A stretch of DNA of 37,380 nucleotides from DASSJM01 sp036280655. Lineage in GTDB: Bacteria > Actinomycetota > UBA4738 > HRBIN12. The stretch's first letter is position 1; the number at the start of each line of letters is the position of its first letter. A program made the position numbers and the translations under genes. The stretch is from NCBI GenBank assembly GCA_036280655.1, contig DASUQI010000066.1:1-37380 (forward strand), in the 5' to 3' direction. Under the pieces are notes generated by a model, which saw only the letters and a list, made by a program, of their open reading frames with translations, was not told the DNA's origin and made no database searches. Of the stretch, positions 14,305 to 22,310 are shown piece after piece.

Positions 14305-15249
14305 ATGGCCGAGATCGCGGCTCCGCCTCGTAGGCTCACGCTCACCGATCTCCAGGGCGCCCGACGGCGTCATCGGAGGGAGCGGTTGATGCGCGGCGTG
14401 TTCTTCGCCGCGGCGCTGCTCGCCATCGTGATCAGCGTGGCCATCGTGCTCTCGCTCGTCGGCGGCGCCGTGGACTTCCTCCGGAAGGCGGACCTCGGCA
14501 CCCTGTGGTCGCGCGGCTGGTTCCCGCGGCGGAACTTGTTCGACGTCAAGACGATCTTCGTCGGCACGTTGATGGTGTCGGCGATCGCGATGCTCGTCGC
14601 GGCTCCACTCGGACTCGGTGCGGCCCTGTACCTGTCGGAGTACGCGAGCCGGCGCTCCCGGCGTTTCCTGAAGCCGATCCTCGAGACCCTGGCGTCGGTC
14701 CCGAGCGTGGTCATGGCGTTCTTCGCCCTCCAGTTCATCAGCCCCGAGGTCGTGCAGCGCTTCTTCGGTTCCGACGTCCCCGTGTTCAACATCACCGCCG
14801 CCGGGATCGCGGTGGGGCTGTTGGTGACGCCGCTCGTCGCCTCGGTCGCGGAGGACGCGATGTACGCCGTGCCGAACTCGCTCCGGGAGGCCTCCGTGGG
14901 ACTCGGTGCCAGGCGCCGCACGACCAGCCTTCGGGTCGTGATGCCCGCGGCCGTCTCCGGGATCACGGCGGCGCTGATCCTCGGCGTCTCGCGCGCGATC
15001 GGCGAGACGATGATCGTGGCGATCGTCGCCGGCGGGACGGGCGGCTCCCTGTTCTCGATCGACCCATTGCACGGCGGCCAGACGATGACGGCCGCCATCA
15101 CGTCGCTCGCGACCGGGTCGGATCAGGTGCGCGGGTCGGGCCCTGCGTACCCGAGCCTGTTCTTCGTGGGGCTGCTCCTGTTCCTGCTGACCCTGGCCCT
15201 GAACACCGGGGCCGAGCGCTTCGTGCGGCGCGTGCGGAGGCAGTACTGA
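14305..15249 (+). CDS. pstC: Phosphate ABC transporter permease PstC
   Basis: 314 residues, six predicted membrane helices. The signature KTIFVGTLMVSAIAM opens the permease domain, and the EAA-type cytoplasmic loop reads REASVGLGARRRTT followed by VVMPAAVSGI. A later segment, SRAIGETMIVAIVAG, is typical of PstC. It forms the membrane channel with PstA. GAAGAGG lies about 10 nt before ATG 14305. Its stop overlaps the pstA start by one base (TGATG). Confidence 0.95.
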   Translation: MAEIAAPPRRLTLTDLQGARRRHRRERLMRGVFFAAALLAIVISVAIVLSLVGGAVDFLRKADLGTLWSRGWFPRRNLFDVKTIFVGTLMVSAIAMLVAAPLGLGAALYLSEYASRRSRRFLKPILETLASVPSVVMAFFALQFISPEVVQRFFGSDVPVFNITAAGIAVGLLVTPLVASVAEDAMYAVPNSLREASVGLGARRRTTSLRVVMPAAVSGITAALILGVSRAIGETMIVAIVAGGTGGSLFSIDPLHGGQTMTAAITSLATGSDQVRGSGPAYPSLFFVGLLLFLLTLALNTGAERFVRRVRRQY

Positions 15250-16199
15250 TGGCCGTCCGCGTCGAGCGGGCCGGGACCGCCGCCACCGAGCAGGTCCGCC
15301 GCGCCCTCTCCGGTCGGCGAGCCGACGTCTGGGGCGTCGTCTTCCAGCTCGTGCTCCTCTTCACGCTCGTGTTCGCGCTGGCCGTGTTGATCGTCCTGTT
15401 GGTAGACGTCGCTCGGACGGCGATCCCCTACCTGCTCGATCGGGGCGGCGAGGTCTTCGCCACCGGGTACTCGTCCCTTCCGGCCGGCGCGGGGATGAAG
15501 ACCGGCCTCATCGGATCCCTGTACATCGGCCTGTTCGTGATCGTCCTGGCGCTGCCGCTCGGGGTCTGCGCGGCGATCTACATGGAGGAGTACGCGAAGG
15601 ACACGCGGCTCACGCGGTTCATCAACACGAACATCCGGAACCTCGCGGGGGTCCCCGCGATCGTGTACGGGATCCTCGGCCTCGCGATCTTCGTGGAGCT
15701 GCTGGGTCCGCTCACCGGGCCTGGCTCGGTCGAGGGCAAGAGTCTCCTCGCGGGCGGGCTGACGATCTCGATCATGGTCCTGCCGATCGTGATCATCACG
15801 ACGCAGGAGGCGCTGCGGGCGGTTCCAAGGAGCATCCGCGAGGCGGGGTTCGGCGTGGGTGCGACCCGCTGGGAGGTGATCCGCAGCCACGTGCTCCCGT
15901 ACGCGGCGCCGGGGATCCTGACCGGCTCCGTTCTCTCAACGGCACGCGCCCTCGGGGAGACCGCCCCGCTCATCATGGTCGGGGCGGTGACGGGGTTCCT
16001 CGCGACCGAGGGTGGGATCCTGAATGCGCTGCAGGAGCGGTTTACGTCGCTGCCCACGCTGATCTTCGCGTACGTCAGGAAGCCGGTGGAGGAGTTTCAG
16101 CAGCTGGCTGCCGCTACCATCCTGGTATTGATCGTCTTCATCTTCCTCGTGAACCTCACGGCCATCCTGCTGAGGAACCGGTATGAGCGAAAGTGGTGA
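15249..16199 (+). CDS. pstA: Phosphate ABC transporter permease PstA
   Basis: 316 residues, about six membrane helices. Key segments are GMKTGLIGSLYIGLFVI, the PLGVCAAIYMEEY turn, IRNLAGVPAIVYGILGL, and the coupling loop REAGFGVGATRWEVIR. It pairs with PstC to form the phosphate channel. ATG 15249 overlaps the pstC stop; the end overlaps the pstB start by 17 nt, so translation of the whole operon is probably coupled. Confidence 0.95.
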   Translation: MAVRVERAGTAATEQVRRALSGRRADVWGVVFQLVLLFTLVFALAVLIVLLVDVARTAIPYLLDRGGEVFATGYSSLPAGAGMKTGLIGSLYIGLFVIVLALPLGVCAAIYMEEYAKDTRLTRFINTNIRNLAGVPAIVYGILGLAIFVELLGPLTGPGSVEGKSLLAGGLTISIMVLPIVIITTQEALRAVPRSIREAGFGVGATRWEVIRSHVLPYAAPGILTGSVLSTARALGETAPLIMVGAVTGFLATEGGILNALQERFTSLPTLIFAYVRKPVEEFQQLAAATILVLIVFIFLVNLTAILLRNRYERKW

Positions 16200-17100
16200 C
16201 CGGATGGATACGACCCAGGACGTGACGGAGCTCGTGCCCGGGGACGCGGGGTCCCAGGAGCGCGAGGCCGCCCGCGTGTCGGTACGGGACCCCCGTCCGG
16301 AGCTCGGCGCCGAGACGCAGAAGGACGTCGTGTTCGACGTCCAGGACGTCTCCGTCTATTACGGGGACTTCCGCGCGCTCCGCGACGTCACCCTCCCGAT
16401 CTACCGCAACGAGATCACGGCGCTGATCGGACCGTCGGGCTGCGGGAAGACCACTTTCATCCGGTGCCTGAACCGCATGAACGACCTGATCGAGGGCGCG
16501 CGGGTGGAGGGGGAGATCCTGTACCACGGCGTGAACCTGTACGACCCGAAGGTGGATCCCGTCGAGGTCCGGCGCCGGATCGGCATGGTGTTCCAGAAGC
16601 CGAACCCGTTCCCCAAGTCCATCTACGACAACATCGCGTTCGGCCCGAAGATCGCCGGCTACAAGGGCAACATGGACGACCTCGTGGAGGAGTCCCTCCA
16701 CCGCGCCGCGCTCTGGGAAGAGGTGAAGGGCAAGCTGAAGGAGTCGGGGCTCGCGCTGTCGGGAGGGCAGCAGCAGCGCCTGTGCATCGCGCGCGCGATC
16801 GCGACGCGGCCCGACGTGATCCTCATGGACGAGCCGTGTGCGTCGCTCGACCCGATCGCGACGCAGCGGATCGAGGACCTCATGCAGGAGCTCGTGTCCA
16901 CGTACACGATCGTGATCGTGACCCACAACATGCAGCAGGCGGCGCGCGTCTCCGACCGGACCGCGTTCTTCACCGTCGAGGTCCTCGGCGACACCGGACA
17001 GCGCACGGGCAAGATCGTCGAGTACGCCCAGACCGAGACGATCTTCACGAACCCGAGCGACCCCCGGACCGAGGACTACGTCACCGGGCGGTTCGGCTGA
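16183..17100 (+). CDS. pstB: Phosphate ABC transporter ATP-binding protein PstB
   Basis: 305 residues, with about 45 residues of N-terminal extension before the ABC domain that are rich in charged residues and unlike typical PstB of about 255. Walker A is GPSGCGKTT (about 83-91), the Q-loop lies in GMVFQKPNPFPKSIY, the signature is LSGGQQQR, Walker B is VILMDEP and the H-loop is VTHN. It hydrolyses ATP to drive phosphate uptake through PstCA. GAGGA six nt ahead supports ATG 16183; ATG 16204 would shorten the extension by seven residues. Its stop overlaps phoU (TGATG). Confidence 0.96.
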   Translation: MSESGDRMDTTQDVTELVPGDAGSQEREAARVSVRDPRPELGAETQKDVVFDVQDVSVYYGDFRALRDVTLPIYRNEITALIGPSGCGKTTFIRCLNRMNDLIEGARVEGEILYHGVNLYDPKVDPVEVRRRIGMVFQKPNPFPKSIYDNIAFGPKIAGYKGNMDDLVEESLHRAALWEEVKGKLKESGLALSGGQQQRLCIARAIATRPDVILMDEPCASLDPIATQRIEDLMQELVSTYTIVIVTHNMQQAARVSDRTAFFTVEVLGDTGQRTGKIVEYAQTETIFTNPSDPRTEDYVTGRFG

Positions 17101-17792
17101 TGGCGCGCCCGCACTTCCACGAGAAGCTCGACGAGATGGAGCTGCAGCTGCTCACGCTCGGCGAGCTCGCCGAGAACGCCGTCGGCAACGCGGTCGAGGC
17201 TGTGGTCCAACACGACGACGACCGAGCCGAGCGGGTCGTCGCGGGCGACGACGAGATCGACCGCATCTACCTCGAGCTCGACAACGGCATCCTGTCGCTC
17301 CTCGCGCTCCAGGCGCCGGTCGCCGCGGACCTGCGCCTGGTCTCGGTGATCATGCACTCGAGCCTGCACCTGGAGCGGATCGGCGACCAGGCCGTGAACA
17401 TCGCGAAGGTCTACCAGGTCACGAAGGACATGCCGCGCAGCGCCACGATCGTGCAGCAGATCGGCGAGATGGGCGACATCGTGGTGGACATGGTGCGCGT
17501 CGCGATGGACGCGCTTCGGCGCCGCGACCTCGAGCTCTGCACCCGGCTGCCGAAGATGGACGACCCCGTCGACCGCCTGAACCGCAACATGCACTTCGAG
17601 GTCGCCAAGCTCGCCGACGACCCGCGCGCCCTCGACTGGGGGATGCACATGAACCTCGCGGCACGGGCCCTCGAGCGGGTCGGGGACAACGCGGTCGACA
17701 TCGGCGAACAGGTCTCGTTCCTCGTCTCGGGCGAGTTCCGCGAGTTCACCGACGCATCCCACCCGGGCGGGGTCTCCGCGGCCGATGTCTGA
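17100..17792 (+). CDS. phoU: Phosphate signalling regulator PhoU
   Basis: 230 residues made of two three-helix PhoU domains (about 10-105 and 120-215). Metal-binding acidic motifs appear in each: GDDEIDRIYLEL and MDDPVDRLNRNM, with HLERIGDQAVNIAK and RALERVGDNAVDIGE as the second half-motifs. PhoU keeps PhoR inactive when phosphate is plentiful and restrains Pst uptake. It is joined by one-base overlap to pstB and its end overlaps the next response-regulator gene by 8 nt, so negative and positive regulators are made from one message. Confidence 0.95.
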   Translation: MARPHFHEKLDEMELQLLTLGELAENAVGNAVEAVVQHDDDRAERVVAGDDEIDRIYLELDNGILSLLALQAPVAADLRLVSVIMHSSLHLERIGDQAVNIAKVYQVTKDMPRSATIVQQIGEMGDIVVDMVRVAMDALRRRDLELCTRLPKMDDPVDRLNRNMHFEVAKLADDPRALDWGMHMNLAARALERVGDNAVDIGEQVSFLVSGEFREFTDASHPGGVSAADV

Positions 17793-18480
17793 CGCGGCCC
17801 GCGTCCTGGTCGTCGAGGACGAGGAGTCGCTCGCGGACTCGGTCCGGTACAACCTCGAGCGGGAGGGGTTCCATGTGTCGGTGGCGGGCGATGGGCGCCG
17901 CGCGATCGAGTCGTTCCGCGCGGACCCGCCGTCGCTCGTGATCCTGGACCTCATGCTCCCCGAGATGTCCGGCCTCGACGTCTGCCGGACGCTGCGGAGC
18001 GAGTCCGACGTCCCGATCATCGTGGTGACCGCCAAGGACTCGGAGGCGGACAAGGTCAGTGGGCTCGAGCTCGGCGCGGACGACTACGTGACGAAGCCGT
18101 TCTCGATGCGCGAGCTGATCTCGCGGGTGCGGGCCAACCTCCGGAGGGTGCAGGCGCCCGCGGCCGCAGCTCCGGCCGACGAGGTCCTCGTGGGCGGGCC
18201 CACGAGGATGGACGTTGCGCGGCACGAGGTGATCGTCCGAGCCCAGCCGGTGGCTCTCCCGCCGAAGGAATTCGAGCTGCTCGAGGCCTTCCTGCGGCGC
18301 AAGGGGCGCCTGCTGACCAGAGACTTCCTGATCGAGGAGGTATGGGGCGCCGACTACTACGGGGATACCCGGACGCTCGACGTCCACGTGAAACGCCTGC
18401 GCCGCAAGTTGGAGGAGGACCCCCACCACCCCGCCCACCTCCTCACGGTGCGGGGCCTCGGCTACAAGTTCGTCGACTGA
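17785..18480 (+). CDS. phoP: OmpR/PhoB-type response regulator (PhoP/RegX3-like)
   Basis: 231 residues. The receiver domain starts VLVVEDEESLADSV, has phospho-acceptor Asp55 (VILDLMLPEMSG), Thr in VVTAKDSE and Lys in YVTKPF. The C-terminal winged helix spans about 135-231: LPPKEFELLEAFLRRKG, the recognition segment DTRTLDVHVKRLRRKLEED and the wing VRGLGYKFVD. It is expected to be phosphorylated by the divergent PhoR and to bind the PHO box before pstS. The ATG lies inside the phoU end. Linked to phoU rather than to the kinase gene, which is unusual. Confidence 0.93.
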   Translation: MSDAARVLVVEDEESLADSVRYNLEREGFHVSVAGDGRRAIESFRADPPSLVILDLMLPEMSGLDVCRTLRSESDVPIIVVTAKDSEADKVSGLELGADDYVTKPFSMRELISRVRANLRRVQAPAAAAPADEVLVGGPTRMDVARHEVIVRAQPVALPPKEFELLEAFLRRKGRLLTRDFLIEEVWGADYYGDTRTLDVHVKRLRRKLEEDPHHPAHLLTVRGLGYKFVD

Positions 18481-18488
18481 CGCGCGGG

Positions 18489-18517
18489 TTGTCGGCCACC
18501 GGCTGCCGGGGTATGCA
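18489..18517 (+). promoter_or_regulatory. Possible promoter of the DUF47-pit pair
   Basis: TTGTCG (18489-18494) and TATGCA (18512-18517) are 17 nt apart. The last base of the -10 is not the usual T. If real it gives the low-affinity uptake pair transcription independent of the PHO box. The SD GGAGGAC lies 38 nt further, before ATG 18554. Confidence 0.35.
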
Positions 18518-18553
18518 TCCTCCGGATCCCAGAAGGTCGGAGGGAGGACGAGC

Positions 18554-19180
18554 ATGCCCCGGTGGCGGTTCCACCTGGTTCCGCGCGACGAGAGTTTCTT
18601 CGAGCACCTCGTCCGCCAGGCGAGCAACATCGAGGAAGCCGCGCAGACGCTCTCGGACCTGATCTCCGAGTACGAAGACGTCCCCGCGAAGGCCCGCCGC
18701 ATCCAGGAGCTCGAGCACGAAGGCGACGAGATCACCCACCTGATCCTGCGGCGCCTGAATACGGTGTTCGTCACGCCGATCGACCACGAGGACATCCACC
18801 GGCTCACGTCCACGCTCGACGACGTCCTCGACCACATGCATGCCGCTGCCGACCTCTTCGTACTGCACACGATCGAGGCCCCACTTCCCGCGATGAAGGC
18901 GCAGGCCGACGTGCTGGCCCGCGCGTCCTCGAAGGCCCGGGAGGCCATCGCGCTCCTGCCCAAGTACGCGCAGCTTGGGCCCTACGCGGTCGAGATCAAC
19001 CGGCTCGAGAACGACGGCGACCGGATCTATCGCCAGGCCGTCGCGGACCTGTTCGGTGGCGACCACCGCGCGATGGACGTCCTCAAGTGGAAGGACATCA
19101 TCGACGAGATGGAGGCGGCCATCGACAAGCTCGAGGACGTCTCGGACATCCTCGAGACGATCGCGCTCAAGCAGACCTGA
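18554..19180 (+). CDS. DUF47 (PhoU-like) Pit accessory protein
   Basis: 208 residues of mostly helical sequence, a PhoU-like DUF47 protein. Acidic helices such as ELEHEGDEITHL, STLDDVLDHMHAAADLF, INRLENDGDRIYRQ and DIIDEMEAAIDKLEDVSD carry the metal-binding pattern. DUF47 proteins are encoded beside Pit transporters and are thought to control them. SD GGAGGAC precedes ATG 18554. The stop overlaps pit by one base (TGATG). Confidence 0.92.
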   Translation: MPRWRFHLVPRDESFFEHLVRQASNIEEAAQTLSDLISEYEDVPAKARRIQELEHEGDEITHLILRRLNTVFVTPIDHEDIHRLTSTLDDVLDHMHAAADLFVLHTIEAPLPAMKAQADVLARASSKAREAIALLPKYAQLGPYAVEINRLENDGDRIYRQAVADLFGGDHRAMDVLKWKDIIDEMEAAIDKLEDVSDILETIALKQT

Positions 19181-20166
19181 TGCCGCTCTGGATCGTGCTG
19201 GTCCTGGCCTACATGTTCGAGTTCGCCAACGGGTGGACCGACGCCCCGAACTCGATCGCGACCGTGGTCTCGACCCGGGTGCTCCGACCGATCCCGGCCG
19301 TGCTGATGGCGGCGGTGCTGAACCTCTTCGGCGCGCTCACGGGCACCGCGGTCGCGAAGACGATCGCGGGCGGCATCGTAGATCCGAACTTCGTGACGCT
19401 CGAGACGATCGCCGCTGCCCTTGCCGCAGCCTTCATCTGGGCGGTCGGCGCCCAGTACTACGGCCTGCCCTCGAGCGAGTCGCACGCGCTCGTGGCCGGC
19501 CTGCTGGGTGCCGGCTTCGCGGCGGGCGGTTTCGGCGCGCTCGAGTGGTCCGGCACGAGCAAGTCGCTGGAGGGGCTGGTCATCTCGCCGGTCGGCGGGT
19601 TCCTCTCGGGCTTCCTGTTGATGGTCCTGATCTACCGGATCTTCCGCCGCGTTCGCCGGAGCCTCGTGACTCGCATCTTCGGCCGCGCCCAGATCTTCTC
19701 GGCCGGTTTCATGGCGTTCAGCCACGGGACGAACGACGCCCAGAAGTCGATGGGGATCATCACGCTCGCGATCCTCGTGGCCGAAGGCGGACCGGTGCCC
19801 GAGGAGTTCGAGATCCCGGTCTGGGTGATCGTCTCGGCGGCGCTCGTGATCGCGGCGGGCACGATGGTCGGCGGGTGGCGCGTGATCCGCACGATGGGGA
19901 TGCGGCTGACCCACCTCGAGCCGGTCCAGGGCTTCGCCGCGGAGACGGGGGCGGCCACCGTCATCATCACGGCGGCGCACTTCGGGATCCCCGTATCCAC
20001 GACGCACGCGATCGGCACGTCGATCATGGGCGTGGGTTCGACGAAGCGGTTCTCCGCGGTGCGGTGGGGCGTCGCCGACGAGGTGGTCACCGCCTGGATC
20101 CTCACCTGGCCCTCCTGCATGATGTTCGGGTACGTGCTCGGCAAGGTCTTCAACGCGCTGTACTAG
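19180..20166 (+). CDS. pit: Low-affinity inorganic phosphate transporter (PiT family)
   Basis: 328 residues, about ten hydrophobic helices. The two inverted PiT signature motifs are seen as FANGWTDAPNSIATVV (near residue 16) and FSHGTNDAQKSMGI (near 180), plus GLPSSESHALVAGLLG and PVSTTHAIGTSIMGVG, all typical of the family. It imports metal-phosphate complexes with H+ or Na+. It forms a two-gene unit with the DUF47 regulator and lies between the Pst/Pho genes and ppk1. Confidence 0.94.
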   Translation: MPLWIVLVLAYMFEFANGWTDAPNSIATVVSTRVLRPIPAVLMAAVLNLFGALTGTAVAKTIAGGIVDPNFVTLETIAAALAAAFIWAVGAQYYGLPSSESHALVAGLLGAGFAAGGFGALEWSGTSKSLEGLVISPVGGFLSGFLLMVLIYRIFRRVRRSLVTRIFGRAQIFSAGFMAFSHGTNDAQKSMGIITLAILVAEGGPVPEEFEIPVWVIVSAALVIAAGTMVGGWRVIRTMGMRLTHLEPVQGFAAETGAATVIITAAHFGIPVSTTHAIGTSIMGVGSTKRFSAVRWGVADEVVTAWILTWPSCMMFGYVLGKVFNALY

Positions 20167-20186
20167 GCACGAGAGAGCCACGACCC

Positions 20187-20215
20187 TTGCTGCCGTTGCT
20201 CGTCGGGACTACCAT
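20187..20215 (+). promoter_or_regulatory. Likely promoter of ppk1
   Basis: TTGCTG (20187-20192) and TACCAT (20210-20215) are separated by 17 nt. The ATG follows 14 nt after the -10, leaving a leader too short for a ribosome site, and no SD is seen before the start. Confidence 0.5.
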
Positions 20216-20229
20216 CCCTGTTCCTTCCC

Positions 20230-22299
20230 ATGGACGAGTCACTGCTCGCGAGCGCCGCAGGCTCTCGATACCTGAACCGGGAGCTGTCCTGGCTCGAGTT
20301 CAACGCGCGCGTGCTCGCCCTGGCCGAGGACGCAGCGCTCCCGCTGCTCGAGCGGCTGAAGTTCGTCGCGATCTTCGCGAGCAACCTCGACGAGTTCTTC
20401 CAGGTCCGCGTCTCGGGCCTGCAGGAGCAGTTCGAGGCGGGCGTCACGAAGGCGGCGCCGGACGGCCGCTCGCCCGCCGAGCAGCTCGAGGGGATCCGAG
20501 AGCGGAGCCTGGAGCTCTGCGCCCGCGCGGCGGACCTGTTCGCGACCGAGCTGGTACCGGCGCTCGAGAAGGAGCGGATCCGGATCGTCCGCTCGCTCGA
20601 GGGGCTGGACCCGGCGGAGCTCGCCTTCCTCGAGCAGGAGTTCTCCGAGCGCATCTTCCCCGTCCTCACGCCGCTCTCGGTCGACCCGGCCCACCCGTTC
20701 CCCTACATCTCGAACCTGTCGTTGAACCTCGCGGCGATCGTCCGCGACCCGATGACCGGCGAGCGGCGGTTCGCCCGGGTGAAGGTGCCGCCACTGCTGC
20801 CGCGGTTCGTCGAGCTTCCCGGCGGCGAGCGGTTCGTGCCGCTCGAGACCGTGATCGCCGCGTACCTCGGGCGACTGTTCCCGGGGATGGAGCTCGTCGC
20901 GCACCACGCGTTCCGCGTCACGCGCGACGCGGACGTCGAGGTGGAGGAGGACGAGGGAGAGGACCTCCTGCAGGCGATCCGGAGCGTCCTGCGCCGCCGC
21001 CGTCGCGGCGCGAGCACCGTCCGTCTCGAGGTGGACGAGACGATGACGCCAGAGGTGCTCGAGCTCCTCCGGCGCGAGCTCGACCTCGAGGAGCAGGAGG
21101 TGTTCACGACGACGGGGCTGCTCGACCTCTCGTCCCTGTGGTCGTTCGTGGCGCTCGACCGGCCCGAGCTGAAGCCTGAGCCGTGGGTCCCGGTCACGCA
21201 GCCGCGACTGTCGAACGGCGAGGGCCCGCCCGACCTGTTCGAGGTCCTGCGGAATGGCGACGTGCTCGTGCACCATCCGTACGACTCGTTCGCCTCGTCT
21301 GTGGAGGCGTTCGTCGAGCAGGCCGCCCGCGACCCGGCGGTGCTCGCGATCAAGCAGACGCTGTACCGGACGTCGACCCAGGAGAGCCCGATCCTCCGCG
21401 CGCTGATCCGCGCGGCCGAGCTCGGCAAGCAGGTGGTCGCGCTCGTCGAGCTCAAGGCGCGGTTCGACGAGGAGGCGAACATCTCCTACGCCCGCGAGCT
21501 CGAGCAGGCAGGCGTCCACGTCGTGTACGGCGTCGTCGGGCTGAAGACCCACGCGAAGGTCTCGCTCGTCGTTCGGCGGGAGCGGGGCGGCGTCCGCCGG
21601 TACGCCCACGTGGGCACGGGCAACTACAACCCGGTGACCGCCGAGCTGTACGAGGACCTCGGCCTGCTCACCGCCGACCCCGAGATCGGCGCCGACCTCA
21701 CGGACCTGTTCAACCAGCTCACCGGGTACAGCCGTCAGCGCGAGTACCGGACGCTGCTCGTCGCGCCGCACTACCTGCGCTCGGACCTGATCGAGCTGAT
21801 CCGCGGGCAGGCGCACCCGGGCGGCAGGATCGTGCTGAAGCTCAATGCGGTCGTCGACCCGGACGTGATCGACTCCCTCTACGAGGCCTCGCGGGCCGGG
21901 GCCGACGTGGACCTGATCGTCCGCAGCATCTGCTGTCTGCGTCCCGGGGTGGAGGGGCTGTCGGAGCGGATCCGCGTGCGGTCGCTCGTCGGGCGCTACC
22001 TCGAGCACTCTCGAGTGTTCCGGTTCGGTGGTCGGGAGGATGCGTCCTTCTACATCGGCTCGGCCGACCTCATGCAGCGGAACCTCGACCGCCGGGTGGA
22101 GGCGCTCGTGCCGGTCTCCGACCCCTCGCTCACCGCGAGGCTCGACCAGGTGCTCGAGGTGCTCCTCGCGGACGACTCGCTCGCCTGGACCCTCGGGCCC
22201 GATGGGACGTGGACGAAGGTGCGAAGCGAGCGTGGGATCGAGGCCCAGCATCGGCTGCAGGAGATGGCCGTCGAGCGGGCCGGCCCCGAGCGCGGGTAG
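20230..22299 (+). CDS. ppk1: Polyphosphate kinase 1
   Basis: Makes polyphosphate from ATP and can run in reverse. 689 residues, the standard PPK1 length. The N-terminal domain begins YLNRELSWLEFNARVL and holds KFVAIFASNLDEFFQVR; the head domain follows. The C-terminal catalytic domains carry the autophosphorylated His441 in KTHAKVSLVVRRE, GTGNYNP and the second essential His593 in HSRVFRFGG. Acts in the cytoplasm or at granules. The gene is followed after 11 nt by a polyphosphate-binding CYTH-CHAD gene, and in mycobacteria ppk1 also neighbours a MutT1-type gene, as here. Confidence 0.96.
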   Translation: MDESLLASAAGSRYLNRELSWLEFNARVLALAEDAALPLLERLKFVAIFASNLDEFFQVRVSGLQEQFEAGVTKAAPDGRSPAEQLEGIRERSLELCARAADLFATELVPALEKERIRIVRSLEGLDPAELAFLEQEFSERIFPVLTPLSVDPAHPFPYISNLSLNLAAIVRDPMTGERRFARVKVPPLLPRFVELPGGERFVPLETVIAAYLGRLFPGMELVAHHAFRVTRDADVEVEEDEGEDLLQAIRSVLRRRRRGASTVRLEVDETMTPEVLELLRRELDLEEQEVFTTTGLLDLSSLWSFVALDRPELKPEPWVPVTQPRLSNGEGPPDLFEVLRNGDVLVHHPYDSFASSVEAFVEQAARDPAVLAIKQTLYRTSTQESPILRALIRAAELGKQVVALVELKARFDEEANISYARELEQAGVHVVYGVVGLKTHAKVSLVVRRERGGVRRYAHVGTGNYNPVTAELYEDLGLLTADPEIGADLTDLFNQLTGYSRQREYRTLLVAPHYLRSDLIELIRGQAHPGGRIVLKLNAVVDPDVIDSLYEASRAGADVDLIVRSICCLRPGVEGLSERIRVRSLVGRYLEHSRVFRFGGREDASFYIGSADLMQRNLDRRVEALVPVSDPSLTARLDQVLEVLLADDSLAWTLGPDGTWTKVRSERGIEAQHRLQEMAVERAGPERG

Positions 22300-22310
22300 G
22301 CAGACCCGAC

